DNA of 16,685 bases from Auxenochlorella pyrenoidosa (lineage: Eukaryota > Chlorophyta > Trebouxiophyceae > Chlorellales > Chlorellaceae). This document shows, in pieces, positions 1-10,300 of this stretch. The translations under genes were made by a program, and so were the position numbers. The stretch is taken from assembly GCA_001430745.1 (NCBI GenBank), contig KQ482066.1, positions 1,832,366 through 1,849,050 on the forward strand. Reading direction: 5' to 3'. The notes beneath the pieces were generated by a model. The model saw only the letters and a program-made list of their open reading frames with translations. It was not told the DNA's origin and did no database searches. The stretch's first letter is position 1; every line of letters starts with the position of its first letter.

Positions 1-10
1 GCCCCCTCAC

Positions 11-2333
11 ATGAGGTCGTGCTTGCGGATGTGGCCCCGCTCGTCCTTGTCGATGCACTGCATGACCTGGTACTCCCACTGCGGGCCCACTGGGATGACC
101 ATGCGCCCGCCTGGCTTCAGCTTCTGAACCTGCCAGGCGGCGGCAGCGGCGGTGGGCAGGGGCGAGTGGGGGTCAGGCACGCCGGGGTGATGCAGTCTGC
201 ACCCTCTGGGCGGCAGCAGCGGAGCGGCAGCGGCGGGCAGGGGCAGTGGGGGTCAGGCACGCTGCCGGCAGGGTGGCGCAGGCTGGTGGGAGCCGCGGCC
301 ACTGGCGACAAACCCAGCCAGCCCTCCAGCCGGCGAGCCAGCAAGCGAGCCAGTGGAGCGTTCCCACAAAGCCTCTCCCAGGTTGGGAAACCGCAAGCAA
401 CGACGTATGCCACGCCAGCAGCAGCCGGCAGGCCTGCAGCCATGCTGGGCAGCCAGCGGCAGCCGGCGCCTCACCAGCACGTCTGGCAGGGAGGAGGCGG
501 CGGCCCCCACGTGGATGGCATCAAAGGGCTCCTCCCGCTCCAGAATGCTGCCCAGCACATTGCCCGCCCGCAGCTGCAGGTAGGGTGGGGGGCAGGCACC
601 TGGCAGAAGTATGCGATGTGCGCGGCTGCAGGCAGAGCAGGGCAGGCACTTGTTGGTGCGACCGACGCCCGCTTCGGGTGCCGAGCTGCTGCAGAGAGTC
701 ACCCTGGGCAGGTCGAAGAGCACATGCATGCTAGCTTTCAGCCAAGGCCTCACAGCAGCAAGCAATGCATGCTGCTCCTGCACTCCTGTCGGTCAGCTTT
801 GCAGTGCACCCACGAGCGTTGGGCGCTGCAATGCAGGCGCGGCTGGGCCCACCTCCAGCACGCCGCTGTCCAGCAGCTCAGCGTGGTCGGCCCGCACATT
901 CTTCACAGACTGCAGCTTGGGCGCGCAGTGCGGGCATCATGCAATGGTCGCGCACTGTCACGCCCTGCGCTTTGCGCACTGCCCCGCTTGGCTCTTAGCA
1001 GGCTGCAGGTGGAGCGTGCGCAGCGAGCAGGGTGCGTGCAGCACGTCAGGGCCCCCCCGCACCCGCTCCACCACATCTCCCCCGCCCACCCCACCCCCAC
1101 CTGCTCCGCCAGCTCTGGGTGCTTCTCGATGCCAATCACCTTGCCTGCACGGGTGTGGGAGCACCTCAGTTTGCAACACGAGGCGGGTGTGACGTATGCA
1201 GGCATTTCTGGGAAGTGCTGGTGGCATCTGGCAGCTCATGGTCAGCGTGGTTGGACGGGCTCGTTAAGGAGTAGGGGAACGCTAGGCATGGGCACAGTCA
1301 TGTCAGGCGTGTGGGTGCAACGCCGCTCGCTCTCTTGCGTCTGTGTCTGCCCACATGCCGCGCCTGCGTTTGCTGTTCCCTTGCCTGCGGGGGCCACCAT
1401 GATTCCCATTGCTGCAGACAGGTAGCCAGAGCCTGCAGGGGCAGAATTCTGGCTGATGATGGCGCATGCGGCGCGGGATACCCAGTAAATCCCGATGAAT
1501 AATGCAGTCGGGACGCTTGCCACTGCAAATTTGCAACGGGGTTGCAATTCAGAACCGCCTGGGAGTGCATGGGCGTATGCAGAGGGTGTGAAAGGCCCAC
1601 CAGCGGGAGCTGCAGCTTCAGCTGCGGGACTGCCAGCCAGCTGCTGCGTGCAGCAGGAGAGGCAAGTCTCAACTACAAGGCTCCCATTGCATCGCTGCAG
1701 CGCGGTCACCTGAGCCTACGTCCAGCACGCGCGCCCCCGGGCGCAGATGCTCCCGCAGCAGCTCCAGGCACGTGGCGTGCATGTGCGGGGCGGAGATGGT
1801 TTCGTGGTACCCGATGGGCAGCGGCGCGTCCTGCTGGCGAGGGTGTGGGGTGGTGGGGTGTGGTGTGGGCGGGGTGGGCAGTGAGGGCAGCAAGCAGGAT
1901 ACGGCGCACTGCCGCGTGTGCAGACAGGGCGGGCAATGAGCGGCCAGACCATGATGGAGTCAACCAAAAGCCTGGGAGGAACGAGGGCAAGTGGTTTGGG
2001 ACACTGACCCACCTGATAGATGTAGGCGTGGGGGATGCCGCGGTCGACATAGTGCCCGCGGTCCACCTGCCGCATCGCCGCCTCAACTGCGGGCAGCATG
2101 AGAACATGCACAGTCACCACAGACGGCATGCCAACGTGGACTCGTTCTGCCTGTGACAGGACGCCATCGACACAGGGAGGGGGGGGGGGGGGCGGATGGA
2201 CTGGCACAAGTGCTGTACACAGAGACTGACCGAGCGACCCACTGCAGGGGGCAGGCCCTCCGGCCTCACCCTCTGGGTGCTTGACTACGCCATCATGCTT
2301 GAGGTGGTTAACCAGCCAGTCCTGGTTGTGCAT
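11..2333 (-). CDS. Protein-L-isoaspartate O-methyltransferase, 3' end outside window
   Basis: Repair enzyme that methylates isoaspartyl residues of damaged proteins using S-adenosylmethionine. Inferred exons: 2333-2270, 2086-2013, 1830-1710, 1432-1385, 1144-1101, 909-853, 573-475 and 123-11; each junction keeps the frame. The joined protein shows, in order, the N-terminal helix ([16 protein letters not shown]), [10 protein letters not shown], the SAM-binding loop [36 protein letters not shown] and [12 protein letters not shown], as in eukaryotic PIMT. The TGA directly after HDLM is read as part of a GTGAGG donor, because PIMTs continue with a GVxYVPLT-type segment; that exon lies beyond base 1. 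Intron 4 has a GC donor. The usual GDGR motif is replaced by AGNVLGS. The start at 2333 fits PIMT length. An in-frame ATG at 2585 would add 84 residues, possibly a targeting extension. Identification is firm; exon 6-7 and the start are less so. Confidence 0.92.
1145..1384 (-). other. GC-AG intron in PIMT
   Basis: PIMT intron 4. Exon 4 ends at CCCGCAG and the intron begins GCAAGG. Exon 5 also begins GCAAGG after its acceptor GTGCAG. The join gives [15 protein letters not shown], as expected for the family. No GT nearby would preserve both frame and homology. The ten bases GCAGGCAAGG are repeated at both junctions, so the exact cut is ambiguous, but no choice within them gives a GT donor. Confidence 0.7.
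2179..2192 (+). repeat. G14 homopolymer in PIMT intron 1
   Basis: Fourteen consecutive G on the plus strand (C run in the sense strand), flanked by further G-rich sequence. It lies wholly within the intron. Confidence 0.95.
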
Positions 2334-2607
2334 GGCGGCAAACACGCCCGGACTAGCGGCACCGAGCCAGGCGCGCTGCGGCGCAGGCGGTGACGCGAGC
2401 GCTGCAGAGGGTGGCGGGTGTGGCAGAGGGTGGGTCAGGCGGCGCTGCGGAAAATGCAGCAACCACAAACGATCACGCAGAAGATCCGTTTGGCGCACCC
2501 GGGCCGCGCAGAGCGTGCCGAGCGGCGAGGAGGGCTGCTGTGAGCGTGCAGCCGAGCAGAACGGCTCTCCGAGATTTCCAAACACTGCTGTTTACTGTAG
2601 CGGTCGT

Positions 2608-2637
2608 CACGTGATTAAGCCGTGGGCGTCCGATTGG
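2608..2637 (-). promoter_or_regulatory. Candidate PIMT promoter: CCAAT box and CACGTG (G-box/E-box)
   Basis: On the minus strand CCAATCGG (core CCAAT at 2637-2633) is followed about 20 bases later by the palindrome TCACGTGA (2614-2607). Both lie about 275-300 bases upstream of the preferred PIMT ATG at 2333 and just upstream of the alternative ATG at 2585. Function is inferred from motif and position only. Confidence 0.35.
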
Positions 2638-2639
2638 GT

Positions 2640-3441
2640 TTGGTGTGTGTAGGGTTGAGCGTCGGTGGGAAACGCTGCCAACTGTTGTGGACAGCACAAA
2701 TATCATTTCTCACATGGCTCTGAAGTGCGTTGCGCAGAGGGGCTGATGCGCATTTGGCCAGGGCAGCACAGCGGTGGCGCGCCATGGCGGCGCCGTTTTG
2801 CAGCGCCAGAGGCACAGATCCTTTGCAACCCAACCTTGAATCATGTGCGCTCCCGGCACTGAATGTGAACTTCTCCAGTACACACACATACCATGTGCAT
2901 ATTGAGTCCACAGTCGGGCGTGCTGCAGTCGTGTGCTTTGGGTACCGCAGCGCGCATGAGCTTTGATCTAGACCAGCACGTGGACTGCATTGCCCTTGAT
3001 ACAGAAGGTCAGGCACGATGGGTCAATAATGAAGATGGCCATATCGGATCACAAGTGAAAACAACCAAGCTGCACACAAGATGCGTCAAGGCAAAGGAGG
3101 GAGCGAGAAGACGGCATGGGGTGCAGTCGGGAAACAGTCGAGGTGCTGTGCAGTTGCACTTGAAAGGGGATGGCAATGGGAGGAATGTGGGTGAAATGAG
3201 CAGGCGAATCAGCAGCGCAGAACAGGCAGCGTGCACAGCCTGGCAGGGTTTGGTTTGGTTTGAAGTCAACTGTACAGGGGATGGCACCAGGTGCCAACGC
3301 GTCGGAAAAAGCCAGCATGCGAGAGGTACATGCGCCGCCGACCTACCAGTGCCGCAAGAGCTCGGCAGCGTAACACAATGAGCTGGCGAGCTTGCAGCCG
3401 GCAGGGCGTGCGCGTTGACCAGACGATGCAAGGCCGTACCC
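2640..3441. other. Intergenic region between protease 3' end and PIMT promoter
   Basis: About 800 bases separate the protease stop codon (3442-3444) from the PIMT promoter motifs. Base composition is visibly less GC-rich than in the exons. I see no conserved coding segment on either strand and no TGTAA-type algal polyadenylation signal on the minus strand. It should hold the protease 3' UTR and the remaining PIMT upstream sequence. Confidence 0.5.
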
Positions 3442-4304
3442 TCAGCTGCCGATCCCCGAGCCTGTCAGGTTCAGGCGCATCGTCGGCAGGGCAGTGAGGG
3501 AGTAGGGCCCCACAGACACAAAGTAGAAGGCACCAGCTCGCAGCGACACGGTGAGCGTGAAGGCGCTGCCGCAGAGGCTGTCGTCGTTGCTCCTGCAGGG
3601 GTAGGAACGGGCAAGCATCGATGCACTGCGGTGAGCTCGGCGTCGCAGCAAGCCTTGAAGCGCTGCAAGGGAGATGCCAACGGCAGCAGGATGCAGTGAC
3701 CGGCAGGAAAGCCTGCCAGTCTGGCAGGCCGGCCCGCAGCGCACCCTTCGCAGGCAAAGGTGCCGCCTGTGCGGGCGGTTGACGACAGGATGGATACGAC
3801 GGGGTCACCGGTGGTAAGGCCGCAGCCAGAGGCAGTCAGTGTGCCAGCCTGCGCGGCATACAGCCTGCATGGAGTGGAGCAGGGTGCGGCAGGTGAAGGG
3901 CAGGGGGCGCGCATTCGACTGGCCGGCTGCAGCGATCGCAAAGTGCAGGCTGGCAGCGGAGGCCGCTGCCAGCTGGCAGGGATCCCTACCTGAAGACGAC
4001 TGCAGTGGTGCGACTGAGAGCGCAGTTTGCCGGGGAAGTGCCCGCCGCCACAAACTGCAGGTGTGGCGCGGGTGTGAGCAGGGTGCGGGCAGGGTGAGGG
4101 CTGAGAAGGTGCTGGCGCCAGGCCTTTGGAACGCAGCGCCAGAGAAGCAGGAGCGGCAGTAGCTTGCCGGCTGCAACCACCACCAACAACAACCTTGAAT
4201 TCAGCTCAGTTCAAACTGGTGTGCATCCCAGGGTCTTACGCTGAGCTGGCTGCTGAGGAGGGGCAGCGCCGTGACGTCAATCGGATTTGCCCAGCTGCCC
4301 GGCA
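3442..4304 (-). repeat. PPC-like repeat 5 and protein C-terminus
   Basis: Starts in exon 27 (GSWANPIDVTALPLLSSQLS), then exon 28 (4054-3990, 65 nt, FVAAGTSPANCALSR, AVVFR), exon 29 (3864-3745, 120 nt, YAAQAGTLTASGC, GLTTGDPVVSI, FACEG) and the last exon 30 (3592-3442, SNDDSLCGSAF, FYFVSVGPYSL, MRLNLTGSGIGS, stop). There is no hydrophobic tail, so no membrane or GPI anchor is predicted. Confidence 0.75.
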
Positions 4305-7300
4305 GGGCGGGCGGCGGCGGCGCCGGCGGTGGCGGCGGCGAGGGCAGGGACAGGCTCAGGCGCAGGGTGGGGCTGGTGGCAGACGAGAAGGCACCCACGG
4401 AGAAAAAGTAGTACAGCCCGGCAGTCAGCGGGACACTGAGGGAGAACCCATAGCTGCAGGAGTTGTCGTTGCTCCTGCAGTACAAAGATGAGGAATGCGG
4501 CGAGGGCTTGGCAAGCGGGTGCAGTGCGCACATGCTGTGGCTAAAGGGCTGCCAGCAATATATCGTGATGGTGCTGATCGGCCGTGTGCCCTCCTGAGGA
4601 CCATGCAGCGCATACGCTCACCCGACGCAGGTGTACGGGCCGGCGGGGTTGGGAGACGACACCACAGACACGACGGGGTCGCCGGCAGTGGTGTAGCCGC
4701 ACGAGGTGACGGTCAGGCCGGCGCCAGCCAGCGAGGCGTTGGCATACAGCCTGCACGGGCAGCAGCGGAGAATGACAGACAGCCTCTTAGGCATTGTTTT
4801 GTGGTAGTTTCGCCCTACGTGCTGGGGTAGGCCGCAGCCAGAGGCCGTGTGTAGGGGCATGCTGGGGGTGCAGCGCTCCGACCTGAAGACTGCAGACGAT
4901 GCCCTGACCAGGGCGCAGCCGGGGGCAGTGCCGCCTTGCACAAAAGAGGCGGTCTGCAGCGGGGAGAGGGATGGCGGCACAGGTGTTGAGACCTGGGCTT
5001 GTCATGACAGCAGCAAGGCTGTCAGCGGTGTCGGCACAGCAGGTGGGTGCGGCTCCGCTCTTACCGTGAGCTGGGTGCTGAGGAAGGGAATCGCTGGAAC
5101 AACAGTGGGGTTTGACCAGGAGCCCTCAGGGCCCACGACCGGTGGCGGGGAGGGGTTTGGAGGCGAGGGCGAGGGGGGCGGAGGCGGGGCAGGGGATGGT
5201 GGCGGAGGGGGCGAGGGCGGCGGCGGAGAGGGCTGGGGAGGGGGAGGGGAGGGCTGAGGAGGGGGAGGGGAAGGCTCGGGAGGCGGCGGCGATGTGGGCG
5301 GTGGGGACGGCGGGGGCGGGTTGGGTGGGGGCGGGGATGGCGGCAGTGGGGGAGAGGGCGAGGGAGGCGGGGTCGGCGGGGTTGCGGACGGGGACGGCGG
5401 GCGCGGGCTCGGCGGAGCCGGAGGCAGGGGTGGGGAGGGCGAAGGTGGGGGGCGTGGCTGAGGCGGGCCTGGCGGGGGCGGCGAGGGGCCAGCCGGCGGG
5501 GGTGGCGTTGCTTGCACAGGGGGTGGCGGCGAGGATACAGCCCCTGGCGGCGAGGGGAGCAGCACGAACTGTGGCTGGAGGCTGAGCCGGGCGATCAGGG
5601 ATGCAGTGCCAGAGTAGCCCGACACAGACACCCAATAGAAGGTGGAGGGGCTGACGGCGAGGCTGACGTTGAAGGCGGCGCCGCAGAGGCTGTCGTCGCC
5701 GCTTCTGCACAGCATGGCGGCCAGGCATGAGGGCACACAAGGTGAGGGCACCACTGTAGCGAATGCCATCTCGGGTGATTGCTGTGCACGAAAAGCAGCA
5801 GGCAGGCCATGCATCATGCCTGCTCGGGGCCCAGACTCACATGGCACAGCTGTACGGGCCAGTGAGGCTGGGGGCGGCAATTACAGCCACAACCGAGTCG
5901 CCGGTTGTGTAGCCGCAGGATGTGACACTCATGGTGCCAGAGACAGAGGCGTTGGCAAAGTACCTGCAGGCAGGCAGCGCGGCCGGGCGCCAGCAGCGGT
6001 GACGGGGCATCGCCCAGGGGACATCCATGCGAGTGCACGGCTGTGCGCTCCCAAACGCAACATCAGCGTGGCAGTTCATATGCGCTGTACTTTGCTTGTT
6101 CCCGACGTTGTTGCCGACCATGATTGCAGAACCCACCTGAAGACGGCAGCGGTGGTGCGTGTGTATCCGCAGTTTGCCGGCGCCGTGCCTGCCGCCACAA
6201 ATGCCGCCCCCTGCAGCAGCCCCCTTGCGAGACCCGTGATCAGCCCACTCATCAGCACTAGCTGTCAGAGCTGCGGGCAGACAGCGAGGCGCAGCAGCAC
6301 AGCAGCGCAGCAGCCACAGCAGCAAGGCAGAGGGGCGCCCCTCTTGAACTCACGCTGAGCTGGCTGCTGAGAAAGGGCACAGCCGGCACGTCAATCGGGT
6401 TTGTCCAGGATCCCACAGGCGAGGGCGGCGATGGCGGGGCTGGGGGCAGCGGCGGGGAGGGCTGCGCGGGCGGCGGCCGGGGTGGTGGCGGCGGTGGGCG
6501 CGGCGGCGGCGGGGGGGACGGCCAGCGCGAGGTCACGCTCAGTTGGAAGGTGGGCAGGTTGGTGTCCGAGTAGCCGCTGGCAGAGATCCACACATAAGTG
6601 CCGGCAGTGAGGGTAAGGCTGTATGTGAATGCAACAGAGCTGGTGCCGCCGCAGGAGCTGTCGTCGTTGCCGCTGCAGCAGGCACCGGGCAGGCAATGCG
6701 GGTGCCCGGTCAGGGTGCCTGGCTGCGCACCCGCCAAACCCAGCATGCCTCGATTCTCTCATGCAGGCGGCAGCCCTGCAAGTGACTTTGACCTTGCATC
6801 CCCCCCGGAACTGCAACTGCTGCGGTGCAGTTTGCTGCTGGGCTCACCCTGTGCAGGTGAAGCCGCTGCTCGGCCCTGTTGAGGTCAGCACCGACACAAC
6901 AGAGTCGCCCGAAAAGTTGCCGCAGGAGGTGGCGGTGAGCACCGTGCCTGCCATGGAGGCATTCACGTAAAACCTGCACGCGCACACGTGGCAGGGCGGA
7001 GCTGATTCGGCTGCGCTAGCGACACAAGGGAACAATGCTCCACTGCACTGCTGCACATTTTAGTCTTGGATGATTTGAGTTGCGCCAACCTCCTCACCTG
7101 AACACAGCGGCGGTGAGGCGGTTGTACGTGCATGTGGCGGGGGCGCTGCCCACCGACACAAAGCTCCCCGGCTGCAGGCAGGGAAGAGCCGGCAGGCGGG
7201 GGGCGCCATGCCCGGGTAAGAGAGAAGGGGTATGACAAGCGCTGACGTAAGTGCGCACACCCTGAGCATGCAGCGGCTCCAGCTCACCGCCAGCTGGCTG

Positions 7301-10300
7301 CTGGTGAACGGCAGCGCCGCAATTGTAATGGGGTTGGCCCACGTGCCAAAGACGACAGGGGGTGGCGGGGGCGGTGTCGGCGGGCTGGGAGAGGGAGGGG
7401 GGCGGGGGTTTGGTGGCGGGGGGCTGGGTGGGGGTGGTGCTGGGGGTGGCGGTGACGGGTTGGGCGGTGTTGGAGGAGGCGGCGACGGCGGCGGGGGCGG
7501 AGGAGAAGGGAAGGGTGGCGGGGAAGGAGAGGGAGGGCTGGGACTGGGCGGCGGCGGGGAGGGGGGCAGCGGCGGGGAGGGCGGCGGCGAGGGCGCAGGC
7601 GGGGGGACGTAGTCGGCAGAGATGAACTGCGGCAGCAGCGCCAGTTGCACTGTCGGCGGGGCATTGTCATAGTATCCGCCCACAGAAATCCAGTAGTAGG
7701 TAGAGGGTGACACTGTGATGCTGAGGTTGAAGGCCAGCGCGTCTGCCCCGTTGCACACGCCGTCGTCCTGGCCGCTGCCGGGTTGGGGCATGGCAAGGGA
7801 GGAGGGTGTCACCCTGTGGCATTTGGCACCGCTGCGGCGCAGCACTCTTATCTGTCGCAAACCCGGTTGCCTGCCAACAGCGCGAGCTGCTGGCAGCGCT
7901 GCCAGTGGCACTGGAACAGCAGAGCACCTTTCTGGCAGCCGACGCCAGCCGGGCCTGGGCTCACCCGACGCAGGTGAACGGGCCGTCCAGGGCGGGCGCA
8001 GAGATGACAGACACGACGGGATCGCCCGATGTGAAGGCACAGGAGCTGACAAACATGGTGCCAGACACAGAGGAGTTGGCAAACAACCTGCGGCGGCAGG
8101 GGTTTGTGAAGCCGTGAGTCTGTGGGTGAGAGGGGGAGCACGGTCGTGGCTGGCTGCCGGCTGCTGCCGCTGCTGCTGCTGCTGTGATTGGCTGCCGCCT
8201 GCCCCGCCTCGCTCCCCACCTGAACACAGCTGCACTGGCCCGGGTGTAGGAGCAGGAGGCCGGGGCGGTGCCCGCAGCCACCAGCGTGGTCGGCTGCATG
8301 GGGAGGCCGTCGGGCATGTGAGCAGAAAGAAGGCCTGCCGGGTTCATCCACCGCATGGCCACATGTGCGCTGACAAACCGGGGCGCGCCCGGCAAGCAGC
8401 TCACCCCAATCTGGCTGCTGACGAAAGGGATCGTGGGCACCAGGCGGGGGTTGTCCCAGGCGCCCAGGGGGCCGAGCGCAGGTGGCGGCGGGGGTGGGGA
8501 TGGCGAAGGCGGGGGCACTGGCGGCATTGGCCTGCAGACATGAGCAAGGTGGCAGGGCTTCGGCACTCCACACAGCAGAGCACATGCATACTGCAGATTC
8601 ACCATCCACCTGCACCCCGCATTCGCCCTCCATCTGTGCAGACCTCCCCTCCTCAAGCTTATGCAGGAGCTCACGGCGGGGAGGGCGGAGGCGACGGCCG
8701 CGGCGGCGGCAGCGGCGGCGCGGGCGCCGTGACCCCTGGCATCTTGTAGGCCGAGGTGCCGCTGGCAGGGTAGGTTGCGCCAACGACCTGGGCCGAGGCG
8801 TCTGCCCAGAGGCAGTTTCCATAATAGTATGGCACGTAGGCGTTAGCAGCAGCGTCCCAAACGCTGATGACCTTGCTGCAGGGAGGGTCGGGCGGCTCGT
8901 CAAAAGTTGGCAGCAGGGGAGAGCATGCTTGCTGCACTACTGATGCTACCAGGGTATCCACACGGCACAGCATCTTGCACAAGCACAGCTCACGTGTACT
9001 GGAAGGCGACGGCATAGTAGCACCAAGAGGAGGCCTGGCAGCTGCGGGGCAGGCACGTAGGAGGGCAGGCATTGAGTGCAGGCCAGTGCAGGTTGGCGCG
9101 CCCGCTGCCGCCGCCAGAAGGCGACTTGCTTCCCCAGCCTGGGGACGTCAGCAACATCCAGGGCCCACCTCGACAGGCAGGTGGAGCTGTTGAACAGGCT
9201 GAAGGCCGCCCAGCCAAAGTTGACGGAGTAGATGGTGCTCAGCTCCTGGGTCAGCGTGTCTGCAGCATGGCAAACAAGCTGTGTGGGGGCAATGCGGCCG
9301 CGCCTCCTGCATGCTGCCCGACTGCTGCCGAGGGCAACGTGCTGCCGGCAGAGCTGCGGGGCACTCATGCCTGAGCACAGCAAGCGTGGCCCTCCCCTTC
9401 GCGCCCTTGCCGCTCACATGTGCGGGTCGGCGTGGCCGGCAGAGGGTTGCCCAACAGTGCAGCCAGCGCGCGCTGCACGTTCAGCCGCCCCCCAGAGATG
9501 ACCTTGCCAGAGAGGGAGGAGACGGGGTCCACAGAGCTGAGCAGTGCGCTCCTGCAGAAGGCAGGGTCACCAGGGTGGAACGGCGCTCAAGCGCAGGGGG
9601 ATGTAGGGTTGATCAAAGCAGCTGCAGGTGCAGCACCTGCTTGGGTCTGCTCGCGCTTCGATGCATGCTGCACAACGGAGCAGCTGCATACTGCAAGCCA
9701 AGGTAACGCACAGCCTTCTGTGGTTGAGCAGCACTGAGCAGCACTGCAAGTCCTGCAGCACACAACACATTTATCCCTGACCCTGCATGCCCCCGCCGCT
9801 CACTTGATCTCAGCCACAGTGGCAGTCGGCTTGGCCGCAAACAAGAGCGCGACGGCGCCAGCTGTCAGCGGCGTCGCCATTGAAGTACCACTGTAATATT
9901 CGTAGCTGGAGTCGGACCAGGGCACCGTGCTGCGAATGTTCACGCCGGGCGCCGCGAGGTGCACGGTGCTGCTGCCCCAGTTGCTGAAGGAGGCCAGGCT
10001 GTCAGAGGGCATGCTCGCCGCCACTGCGCAGGAGGGCAGACGGCAGTTTGGTCAGGCATTAGCACCAGCTGGATGGATATGCGCGGCCAGATGCGAGGCA
10101 GGAGGCAGCAGAGGCAGCCGTGACACCCGCATGCGGTAGCGCTAGACCACTTTGCAGCATGCATCCTGCCTGAGAGCAAGTTGTCTGTGGCAGTGGTATG
10201 GGACGCGGGGTAGGCTGCGGGCACAAGGAAGGGAGGCGCCATGCTAAGATTATGTCAGAGCTGGCCGACTGAGCAAGATGCAGTGCAGGTATGGTCCCTC

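Noticed and set aside
1..30. TGA after HDLM as the true PIMT stop codon
   Set aside because: PIMTs continue with a conserved beta-strand after this point, and ATGTGAGG contains a good GTGAGG donor in the right phase.
19..1425. Long plus-strand open frame of 468 codons
   Set aside because: It lies antisense to PIMT exons and introns, its translation is low-complexity, and the minus strand carries clear PIMT motifs with splice sites.
5002..5585. Plus-strand Gly/Ala-rich frames over the long linker
   Set aside because: They are the complement of the proline-rich coding sequence; GGN runs are forced by CCN codons on the other strand.
5131..7610. CRISPR-like or satellite array in the G-rich tracts
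   Set aside because: There are no regular spacers or conserved repeat unit; periodicity follows Pro/Ser codons.
7232..7612. Plus-strand glycine-rich protein
   Set aside because: Same cause: antisense of the proline linker in exon 18.
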